In this document: positions 17,337 to 23,750 of the stretch, one piece after another
How positions within the stretch are numbered: position 1 is the stretch's first letter
Layout: each line of letters starts with the position of its first letter
Source of the DNA: an uncultured Latescibacterota bacterium
GTDB taxonomy: Bacteria; Latescibacterota; UBA2968; UBA8231
Direction: 5' to 3'
Assembly (NCBI GenBank): GCA_951813615.1
Contig: OX638377.1
Location: forward strand, 496,001-560,000
Length of the DNA: 64,000 bases
Translations under genes and position numbers: made by a program
The notes under the pieces: model-generated
What the model was told of the DNA's origin: nothing
Databases searched by the model: none
The model's input: only the letters and a program-made list of their open reading frames with translations

Positions 17337-18049
17337 CAGTTGATCCGCGCCGCGGCCGAGGGATCGTACCCTTGCAGGGTGTCGCGCTGGAAGGAGAAGC
17401 TCAGGTCAATCGTATCCAAGGGGATGTCGGCATAGTCGAAGCGCAAGATGATGTTCTCGATGTGTACTTGGATTGCGCGGACATCGTCGTCGAGGACGGG
17501 AAAGACCAAATACCCCTGTTCTTCGTTGCCGCTGAATATCAGGTCACCGCTGTACAGCGTCCGCTTGAGCGCGTCGGTGCGGGCTTGAAAGGTCTTGCGC
17601 CCTTGGCCGGTGCGTCCCAGCCAAAACGAGCGAAAATACTGGTATAATTCGGCGTAGCTCAGCGCTGCGTACTGCCGGGTGTTGGCCGTGGTAATGTGCG
17701 CGTTGAGCGGGTCGATTTTGACCTTGGGAAATTGATAGTTGTTGACTTTGAGCCGAAAGACGGTAAAGCGCGGCGGCGTCCACTCGTCGCCCGGAGCCGT
17801 CCACTCGCCAAAGGTATAGGGGTTGTTGGCCAGATCTGCCCCGGGGGCGAGGCGGTTTAACTCCGCGTCCGTCATGGGCTTGAGCTCAATCGACAGGCGG
17901 TCGAGGGCGTAGGTGATGGAGCCGTCGTCGTTGACGGTCATACCCTCAACTTGGTGGCTGGCGGGCTGGAGTGGCGTGTGAAAGTAGCGACCGCAAGCCA
18001 TCACCAGCAGGGTCAGCAGTAAAGACCAAGCCCAGCGCCGTTTATTCAC
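17336..18049 (-). CDS. Envelope lipoprotein of unknown function
   Basis: 237 residues from GTG 18049, which has AGGGGG upstream and gives a lipoprotein signal ('VNKRRWAWSLLLTLLVMACG', Cys at the cleavage site). The mature part contains 'MTVNDDGSITYALDRLSIEL', 'NPYTFGEWTAPGDEWTPPRFTVF', and a C-terminal beta-rich half. The longer frame to 18334 reads antisense through the CBM9-like gene and is rejected. Its position between the CBM9-like gene and the PNGDG proteins, with a 1-nt overlap downstream, suggests a membrane anchor or assembly factor for them. No family recognised. Confidence 0.75.
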   Translation of the reverse strand: MNKRRWAWSLLLTLLVMACGRYFHTPLQPASHQVEGMTVNDDGSITYALDRLSIELKPMTDAELNRLAPGADLANNPYTFGEWTAPGDEWTPPRFTVFRLKVNNYQFPKVKIDPLNAHITTANTRQYAALSYAELYQYFRSFWLGRTGQGRKTFQARTDALKRTLYSGDLIFSGNEEQGYLVFPVLDDDVRAIQVHIENIILRFDYADIPLDTIDLSFSFQRDTLQGYDPSAAARIN

Positions 18050-18071
18050 GGTGCAACCCCCTAAAAATAAT

Positions 18072-18099
18072 GTAGGGGCGACCGACCGGTCGCCCCTAC
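18072..18099. repeat. Palindromic repeat of the GTAGGGGCGA family
   Basis: Arms GTAGGGGCGACC flank a GACC centre. A second partial inverted copy of the centre (GACCGGTCGGTCGCC) follows at 18106-18120. The element occupies the gap between the CBM9-like gene and the lipoprotein gene and could fold in the operon mRNA, acting as an attenuator or RNA-stability element. Confidence 0.8.
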
Positions 18100-18126
18100 G
18101 ATTAACGACCGGTCGGTCGCCTTGTG

Positions 18127-19074
18127 TTAGAACGAATCCTTGATCTTGCCCCAAGTCGATGCCTCGACTGCGGTGGGGCTGTCGTACTCGCCGATGCGCA
18201 ACAGCTTGGCAATGGAATAGTACTGCCGCGACGAGGCTTCGGGGCCACGAGTGGTCCAGTCGTTGCGACCGCCCGGGGTGCCGTCTTCGCTGGGCGAGAA
18301 GCTCGAATCCGGGCCTTCGCCGTCTTCGTACCACATGGCGAAAGGCAGGCCCGAGCCGTCTTCACCGGCCACTGCGTCTAGCTGCCACACCTCGCTCGCC
18401 GACGGACCGGCGTCATCTTGGAAGGCGAGGACTTTGACGCTCCACTCGTAGTACGTGGTGCCGCCCTCGGCCCATAGGTCCGCGGCCCAAGCTTCGGGCG
18501 GATCGACGCGCACGGCCATTTCGATCCACGGCGATTCGCCGTACTCGGCCCACGCTTCTTGCTCGGTGTAGCGGAAAGCGACGTTGGTCGGCGGGCTGAG
18601 GTCGCCCGGTGCCATCAGCCACTCCATGGTGTAGCCGGAAGCCGGGCTGCGCTCGCGCCCGTGATCCTGCGGATCGAGACCGACCTGCAGCATGTCGCCG
18701 TCCCAGCGTGCGATATTGGTGCCGGCGTGCGCTAGCACATCGTCAACCGCTTCCAAGAAGCAGTACCAGCGGTTGTCGTCGCCGCCCTTCCAACCCATGA
18801 AGGTAGTGATGAACAGATCGTCGCGGTCTGGAGCCGGACGGTCGCCTTCGTCGCGCCACTCGTCCATGGTCAGGGTGTACTCAGGGTCGAACCAACCCCA
18901 GTCGTCGCTATGGGCGTCGACGGTGATAGCACCGGGATCGGGGACTTCGAGCATGTAAAACCAAAATCCTTGGCTACCATTGCGATCTGCCAGCGCGGGC
19001 GGATCGAAAAACTGAGCACTCGCCGTTCCCACGAGGGCGAGGCTGAGAACGCTTGCGATTGTAAATCGCCGCAT
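18127..19074 (-). CDS. Exported CBM9-like protein, first gene of the envelope operon
   Basis: 315 residues with a signal peptide ('MRRFTIASVLSLALVGTASA'). It resembles the carbohydrate-binding family 9-like beta-sandwich: 'ITVDAHSDDWGWFDPEYTL', 'DDLFITTFMGWKGGDDNRWYCFLEAVDD', 'DMLQVGLDPQDH', 'YEWSVKVLAF'. AAGGAG precedes the ATG and a good sigma70-like promoter lies 63 nt upstream, making this the likely head of the operon that runs to 7961. It may bind a glycan or present the surface complex to one. Family assignment is moderate. Confidence 0.8.
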   Translation of the reverse strand: MRRFTIASVLSLALVGTASAQFFDPPALADRNGSQGFWFYMLEVPDPGAITVDAHSDDWGWFDPEYTLTMDEWRDEGDRPAPDRDDLFITTFMGWKGGDDNRWYCFLEAVDDVLAHAGTNIARWDGDMLQVGLDPQDHGRERSPASGYTMEWLMAPGDLSPPTNVAFRYTEQEAWAEYGESPWIEMAVRVDPPEAWAADLWAEGGTTYYEWSVKVLAFQDDAGPSASEVWQLDAVAGEDGSGLPFAMWYEDGEGPDSSFSPSEDGTPGGRNDWTTRGPEASSRQYYSIAKLLRIGEYDSPTAVEASTWGKIKDSF

Positions 19075-19136
19075 ACTTGATACTCCTTGCGTTTGAAGTG
19101 AACGCCAGAAATCTCCAGCGTGTTGATGAACGTCCC

Positions 19137-19165
19137 ATAATAATAAACGAAAGCGATAAAATCAA
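19137..19165 (-). promoter_or_regulatory. Sigma70-like promoter for the envelope operon
   Basis: On the minus strand TTGATT (19165-19160) is followed after exactly 17 nt by TATTAT (19142-19137). The predicted 5' leader is about 55 nt to the ATG at 19074. This is one of the best consensus promoters in the window. Confidence 0.6.
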
Positions 19166-19172
19166 CTTTGTA

Positions 19173-19958
19173 CTAGCGAGCCGAATAGACGGCGGATTGG
19201 TTATACGAGATGATCAGCGGCTTGACCCCGGCGAGTGCGGCCGCCCATTCTTGGGGATCGTAGTTGCGGGCGACAAAGCAGGCGTAATGGGCTGGCACGG
19301 CAGCCTTGAGGCCGAGCGCCGAGGCCATTTTGGCCGAGCCAGCAAAGAAGGGAAATTCCCCTTCGCTGGGGTGATTGGTCAGCAGCCCAATGTCGGGTGT
19401 AAGGGCGCGGATAGGCGCGAGTAATGCTTCGTGTTCGGCGAACGTGTTGACCGGGTCGCCGGAGATGTACACGCGCACGTCGCCGGCCTCCACCACGTAG
19501 CCGAGGTGGGTTACATCGGGCGGGGCGATGTCGTCGTTGGGCAGGCCCTCTGGGGGTTTGGCGTACACTGCGTGGGCCGTCATGTTGCCCAGTGTGGCCG
19601 CATCACCAGCGGCAATTGCCGTTGCTGTAGCCGTAATGCCCGCGCTGCGGACGCGCTGGATGCTCTCGGCTGGGCCGACGATCTGCACGTCTGGATAGGC
19701 CGCGGCAATGCGCACAATGGACTCGGTGCAGGTGTGGTCGCCGTGGTCGTGGGTCAGGAGCACGAAATCCGTGTGCAGCGACGCTTCGTGCAGCGGGGGG
19801 CGGGCGTGGATAAAGCGATCGGCTGGACGTTCGTGGGGATAGTAGGGATCGACTTGGACGATGGTCCCCTGCGCGTCCTTGAGGCCAAACGTGCTCTGGC
19901 CAAACCAGTGGATGCCAACTGAGCCTTCGCGTACTACCAGCGATTCAAATGGGTGCAT
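19173..19958 (-). CDS. Metallo-beta-lactamase-fold hydrolase, UlaG-like
   Basis: 261 residues from ATG 19958 (GGGAG site 6 nt upstream). The fold signature 'LLTHDHGDHTCTESI' gives the HxHxDH zinc-binding motif. Further expected ligands are in 'YISGDPVNTF' (Asp) and 'VPAHYACF' (His). The length and 'HWFGQSTFGLKDAQGTIVQVDPYY' N-terminus resemble the UlaG/L-ascorbate-6-phosphate lactonase branch, cytoplasmic and metal-dependent. No ula or sugar operon is nearby, so the substrate is unknown. It diverges from the serine acetyltransferase-like gene. Confidence 0.87.
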   Translation of the reverse strand: MHPFESLVVREGSVGIHWFGQSTFGLKDAQGTIVQVDPYYPHERPADRFIHARPPLHEASLHTDFVLLTHDHGDHTCTESIVRIAAAYPDVQIVGPAESIQRVRSAGITATATAIAAGDAATLGNMTAHAVYAKPPEGLPNDDIAPPDVTHLGYVVEAGDVRVYISGDPVNTFAEHEALLAPIRALTPDIGLLTNHPSEGEFPFFAGSAKMASALGLKAAVPAHYACFVARNYDPQEWAAALAGVKPLIISYNQSAVYSAR

Positions 19959-19980
19959 GGTTTCTCCCAGCAAGAGTGAA

Positions 19981-19998
19981 GCCGGGTTGCAACCCGGC
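19981..19998. repeat. Perfect 18-bp palindrome GCCGGGTTGCAACCCGGC
   Basis: It lies in the divergent gap between the UlaG-like and acetyltransferase genes. Its centre (GGTTGCAACC) resembles that of the 1170-1199 palindrome, so it may be a diverged or tip-only member of the dispersed family, or an operator. Confidence 0.6.
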
Positions 19999-20039
19999 GC
20001 GTGTTACGTAAGTTTCGATAAAAGTTACAAGGAGGCAGA

Positions 20040-20057
20040 ATGGGGAGCAACCGATGA
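20040..20057 (+). CDS. Possible five-codon leader peptide (MGSNR) coupled to the acetyltransferase gene
   Basis: ATG 20040 follows a near-perfect AAGGAGG (20029-20035) at 4 nt. The frame MGSNR ends with TGA overlapping the ATG of the next gene (ATGA, 20054-20057). The main gene also has its own GGGGAG site inside this mini-frame. The leader could set expression by translational coupling, or it could be coincidence. Confidence 0.3.
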   Translation: MGSNR

Positions 20058-21331
20058 ACAATTCCACGCTTTTTGACGCTTCGTATCAACGCAGCAAGTG
20101 GGCACTGCTAGAGCGGCTGCTCGAACAACTGGTGCCGATCTACACCGCAGAGGAGGTCGCCGCGCTGCGCATCGACGCGGTTGACCGGGACATTCTCTCG
20201 GAGCGCTCCGGGCGCGGGTTTGTCAACCGCGACCTGCTGGAAACGGTGTTGGGCAACTTGCTCGAATGCGTCGCCCCTGGCTCGCACAATGCCCTCGGGC
20301 CGGGGCACCAAAAGCCGTCGCTCGACGAGGCCATCGGCGAGATTGCCGACCAGCTCTACGCGATGATCGCGCAGTCGCTGTTGGCGGCCGGCGAGAGCGA
20401 AGGTGTTGAAGAAAAGGCCCTGATGAACACCATCTGCTTGCTGTGGGGATTGCCCGAGTACAAGGTGCGCGCTCACTGGAATCGCTTTGCCGCGCTCAGG
20501 GATCCGGCCGTTTGGGATGCCTATTTGCTCGACAATTGTGGGTTGACGCAGGAGCAACTACTAAAAATCGACTTCCGGGCCGCCTTGGAAGAGACCATTC
20601 GCCGCCGCGACTTCGACCACTATCGCCGCTTCCTCAGCGAACTGGAGTGCGACTCTATTTTCGACTACCAGATGCAGCTCGTGATGAGCACCTATCCGGG
20701 CTGGCGGGTGCTGTTCTACCACGACATTGCCCATGCCCTAACGCGCTCCGGCTCGGTGGCAGGCGAATCCGGACTGACGCGGCGGCCGGTGCCCTTGCTG
20801 CCACGGGCTATTGCCGAGTTGGGGGGACGCTACTATCAGGCGGACATCCATCCCGAAACGCAGATGGGCGATGCCAACTTCCTCGACCATCCCCATCGCG
20901 GCATAACCACCGGACAGACGGGTATCATCGGCAGCGGATGCCACCTTTACCCGTGTACTTTGGGTGGCCTCAGCGGCAAGGTGCAGCAGCGCCATCCCGT
21001 CATTGGCGATTACGTGTTTATCGGCACAGATGCCGGGATTTTCGGTCCCGTGCAGGTGGGCGACCGCACGGTGATTGGGGCCAATACCGAAATCAACGGC
21101 ATCGTCGCGATTGGCCCGGATTGCCGGATCGGTGTGTCGGTATCTATCGGTACGATCATAGCGAGAGCTGTGCGGCCCGGAGCGATTAAATTGGGGGCCG
21201 GGGTGCGCGTGGGGGCTGGCACCGTCATTGAGAATGATTCGCCGCTCGAATTAGTCATTCCCGACCAAGCGGCGATTCCAGTGCGCAGCCACGTGGTCAA
21301 CGACGGCTGCGGCGGGCCAAAGTTCGTGTAG
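20054..21331 (+). CDS. Serine O-acetyltransferase-like enzyme with long N-terminal domain
   Basis: 425 residues, longer than CysE (~270). The N-terminal ~190 residues are helical. From ~200 the CysE-type core appears: 'DSIFDYQMQLVMSTYPGWRVLFYHDIAHAL' then left-handed beta-helix hexapeptides ('IHPETQMGDANFLDHPHRGITTGQTGIIGSGCHLYPCTLGG', 'IGDYVFIGTDAGIFGPVQVGDRTVIGANTEI'). The expected histidines (YHDIAH, FLDHPH) are present. It probably transfers acetyl from acetyl-CoA to serine, the first step of cysteine synthesis. No cysK is adjacent, so a related acceptor remains possible. Confidence 0.85.
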   Translation: MNNSTLFDASYQRSKWALLERLLEQLVPIYTAEEVAALRIDAVDRDILSERSGRGFVNRDLLETVLGNLLECVAPGSHNALGPGHQKPSLDEAIGEIADQLYAMIAQSLLAAGESEGVEEKALMNTICLLWGLPEYKVRAHWNRFAALRDPAVWDAYLLDNCGLTQEQLLKIDFRAALEETIRRRDFDHYRRFLSELECDSIFDYQMQLVMSTYPGWRVLFYHDIAHALTRSGSVAGESGLTRRPVPLLPRAIAELGGRYYQADIHPETQMGDANFLDHPHRGITTGQTGIIGSGCHLYPCTLGGLSGKVQQRHPVIGDYVFIGTDAGIFGPVQVGDRTVIGANTEINGIVAIGPDCRIGVSVSIGTIIARAVRPGAIKLGAGVRVGAGTVIENDSPLELVIPDQAAIPVRSHVVNDGCGGPKFV

Positions 21332-21429
21332 GAGTAGCGAATTCAATAAAGTATAGGCGGTAGAATCAGGAGCCTCTTTTTACGATCTAAACGCGTTACG
21401 CGCCTTCAACTGCTTCCACCGATCAGTCG

Positions 21430-23037
21430 ATGGAAAAAGACTTCGTACAACTTCCCGCAAAACAGGTCATGCTGGCGATGTTGGGCGTGATGCTGGCGAT
21501 GTTTATGGCCGCGCTGGGTCAGACTGTCGTCGCCACTGCGATGCCCGTCATCATCGCGGACCTCGGCGGCTTTGACCGCTACACATGGGCTGCGACCGCA
21601 TACCTAGTTGTGGCCACGGTAGCGATTCCGATTGTGGGGCGACTAACCGATTTGTACGGGCGCAAGGTTTTCTTAGTCCTAGGCATAGTGGTCTTTATCG
21701 GCGGCTCTATACCGGCGGGCATGAGTCAGACCATGAACCAACTCATCGCCTTCCGCGCCATACAGGGGATCGGCGGTGGGACTATTATGGCGTACGGATT
21801 TTTGGTAACTGCCGATCTGTTTCCGCCTGAAGTTCGGGGTAGGTATCAAGGACTAATAAGTCTCGTGTACGGTGTAGCCTCGGTTATTGGGCCGACTCTG
21901 GGAGGTGTCGTAACCGATGTACTTTCGTGGCACTGGATATTCTTCGTCAATATTCCAATCGGGATTCCGATTCTACTGCTGATTATTCGGACCTTTCCAC
22001 CGATCAGGCCCGAGGTCCAGAACCGAAGTCTGGACTATCTTGGCATGGTAACTCTGGCACTCTCCGTAGTACCCATACTGATCGCGTTGTCCATAGTAGG
22101 CGTTCCCTATGCGTGGGATACACCACAGGTTATCGGCTTATTGGCATTCGGCTTGGTTATGACGGCGATATTCGCAATCGTAGAATCGAAAGCGGTTGCA
22201 CCCATTATGCCTTTCGAGATATACAGATTCAGAGTGGTTGCTATCGCGACGGTAGTTGCGTTTCTGGCTGGCTTCGGACTGTATGGAACTATTGTTTTTC
22301 TACCGCTTTTCTTTCAGGGCGTTCTGGGTGCTTCGCCTACTAGCAGCGGCGGTTTCCTGACCCCTTTGATACTTGGCATCGTCTTTGGCGCGATAGTGTC
22401 GGGACGAATGCTCGCTAAGAGGGACGGACGCTTCCGACGACAGGCGCTGATCAGTACGGGATTGATGGCACTAGGTATGTACCTCATCTCTACCATGAAC
22501 GAGAATACCAGTTCCTCCATGGCCGTGGGATGCGTTGTGATTATGGCGCTTGGGCTTGGCGGCGTACTGGCCACATTCAACCTCGCCGTTCAGAATGCGG
22601 TGCCGTTCCGACTCGTGGGTACCGCTACGTCGGCGCTGCTGTTCTATCGGCTGATCGGCGGTACGCTGGGGCTCGCCGTGCTAGGCGTCGTGATGACGCA
22701 TAGATTCTCTGCAAGAGTGGAAGAGACTGTTTCCGATGCGGTCAGGGTTGCACTCGGCCCGGGTCAGTTGGACGCCATAAAGGACAACCCGAGAGTGCTT
22801 ATTGATCCGGCCGCCTTGGACGTGCTGAGAGCCGAATTTGCGGGGACGGGGACGGAAGGTGTTCAGATGGCGGACGCACTGTTGGGCACACTCCACTCCG
22901 CGCTGGCCGAGGCCGTGGGAGACGTGTTCGCGATCAGCGTAGTGGTCGTAGCGCTGTCGGTGGTTTTGGGGCTGTTTTTGAAGGTGTCGAAAGGCGATTC
23001 GCAGTCGAGATTGACTACGAGTTCTCCGGGGGTTTGA
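21430..23037 (+). CDS. MFS exporter, DHA2 (EmrB/QacA) type with ~14 membrane segments
   Basis: 535 residues of largely hydrophobic sequence. Motif A is seen as 'GRLTDLYGRKVFLVLG' (~residues 60-80). An antiporter-type motif C is in 'VYGVASVIGPTLGGVVTD', and 'NIPIGIPILLLI' follows the 'SWHWIFFVN' signature typical of 14-TM drug:H+ antiporters. It probably exports a toxic or signalling compound driven by protons. The codon choice looks less G+C-biased than neighbours, hinting at transfer. It stands alone, with no TetR-like regulator next to it and no clear Shine-Dalgarno. Confidence 0.9.
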   Translation: MEKDFVQLPAKQVMLAMLGVMLAMFMAALGQTVVATAMPVIIADLGGFDRYTWAATAYLVVATVAIPIVGRLTDLYGRKVFLVLGIVVFIGGSIPAGMSQTMNQLIAFRAIQGIGGGTIMAYGFLVTADLFPPEVRGRYQGLISLVYGVASVIGPTLGGVVTDVLSWHWIFFVNIPIGIPILLLIIRTFPPIRPEVQNRSLDYLGMVTLALSVVPILIALSIVGVPYAWDTPQVIGLLAFGLVMTAIFAIVESKAVAPIMPFEIYRFRVVAIATVVAFLAGFGLYGTIVFLPLFFQGVLGASPTSSGGFLTPLILGIVFGAIVSGRMLAKRDGRFRRQALISTGLMALGMYLISTMNENTSSSMAVGCVVIMALGLGGVLATFNLAVQNAVPFRLVGTATSALLFYRLIGGTLGLAVLGVVMTHRFSARVEETVSDAVRVALGPGQLDAIKDNPRVLIDPAALDVLRAEFAGTGTEGVQMADALLGTLHSALAEAVGDVFAISVVVVALSVVLGLFLKVSKGDSQSRLTTSSPGV

Positions 23038-23054
23038 ACGTCGAAAGCCGAAGC

Positions 23055-23357
23055 TCAATAATGGTAGCGCGCCTGCAAGAAATCTATACGTCCTTCGCTT
23101 ACCATATACACTAGGCGATGTTCTTCCGTAAGGCGCCGCGACCAGGTCCCGGATGGGAGGTACTTGAGGGGTTCTGGTTTGCCGATACCTGAGAATGGGT
23201 CGCGGAGCACAGCCTGTATCAGATCAAAGGCGCGCAGCGCTATTTTGCGGTTAGTTTGTACCCAGTAACGCAGATCTTCAACGAATTCGGGATGGAATAC
23301 CCCGATCCATTCGCGAGTGGCGGGAACATCCTTTCTTTTAGTTTTCTTTTTCGACAA
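23055..23357 (-). CDS. yoeB: YoeB-type mRNA interferase toxin
   Basis: 100 residues, with an N-terminal lysine-rich extension of ~15 aa compared with the ~85-aa E. coli protein. Family features are 'WIGVFHPEFVEDLRYWVQTNRKIALRAFDLIQAVLRDPFSGIGKPEPLKY' and the C-terminal 'WSRRLTEEHRLVYMVSEGRIDFLQARYHY', containing the conserved RRLTEEHRLVY and terminal HY catalytic region. YoeB cleaves mRNA on ribosomes. The gene overlaps the antitoxin by 20 nt, the standard coupled arrangement. Confidence 0.9.
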   Translation of the reverse strand: MSKKKTKRKDVPATREWIGVFHPEFVEDLRYWVQTNRKIALRAFDLIQAVLRDPFSGIGKPEPLKYLPSGTWSRRLTEEHRLVYMVSEGRIDFLQARYHY

Positions 23358-23628
23358 GACCGAGTTCCCGGCGAAGCTCTTCTACGGAAGTAGGAGGCAA
23401 CTCCCAACTCTGTGCGCGGTTGATTGCTGTGAGGAGGCGTTGGGCGTTTTTGGGCGATCTGAGGAGATGCACGGTCTCGAGGAGGCTGGCTAATTCGTCG
23501 GCTGAAACCAGCGCGACGTCTTCGGCATTGCGCCGCCGTATGATCACGGGCTCGCGGGTGGAGGCGACTTCGTCGCAGAGCGATGCGAGTGCGGCTCTGG
23601 CTTGGGTATAGGTCGTAATGGCGGTCAT
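23338..23628 (-). CDS. yefM: YefM-type antitoxin
   Basis: 96 residues of the Phd/YefM family. The N-terminal DNA-binding part is 'MTAITTYTQARAALASLCDEVASTREPVIIRRRNAEDVALVSADELASLLET', and the C-terminal tail 'LRRELGLVEKEN' should neutralise YoeB. An AGGAG lies 6 nt before the ATG. The operator and promoter at 23646-23685 fit autorepression by the antitoxin and toxin-antitoxin complex. Confidence 0.9.
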   Translation of the reverse strand: MTAITTYTQARAALASLCDEVASTREPVIIRRRNAEDVALVSADELASLLETVHLLRSPKNAQRLLTAINRAQSWELPPTSVEELRRELGLVEKEN

Positions 23629-23645
23629 TTAGTTCTCCTAATGAT

Positions 23646-23685
23646 ATGTACCTATTTACTGTACATGTTGTGAAAATCTTGTCAA
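23646..23685 (-). promoter_or_regulatory. yefM-yoeB promoter overlapped by a TGTACA-type operator
   Basis: On the minus strand TTGACA (23685-23680) is followed after 16 nt by TACAGT (23663-23658). A palindrome ATGTAC-N9-GTACAT (23646-23666) covers the -10 region and contains TGTACA, the core that YefM binds in E. coli. Binding here would block RNA polymerase. Confidence 0.65.
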
Positions 23686-23710
23686 GTTTATCCCAACGGC
23701 TCCTTTTTAC

Positions 23711-23750
23711 GGATACCTTTGTCGCCTAAGAAGCAACTATAAGGGTGATC
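23711..23750 (+). promoter_or_regulatory. Conserved leader of the sigma-clamp fusion gene
   Basis: GGATACCTTTGTCGCC then TAAGAAGCAACTATAAGGG leads to the start codon. Nearly the same string occurs at 54131-54170. It includes the Shine-Dalgarno (AAGGG). The TTTGTCNCC part is also present upstream of the second ECF sigma gene (minus strand near 57515). It may be an autoregulated ECF promoter or a leader RNA. Confidence 0.5.

Noticed and set aside
17336..18334. Longer start for the lipoprotein at 18334
   Set aside because: The added residues read antisense through the CBM9-like gene and the palindrome; GTG 18049 gives a proper lipobox.
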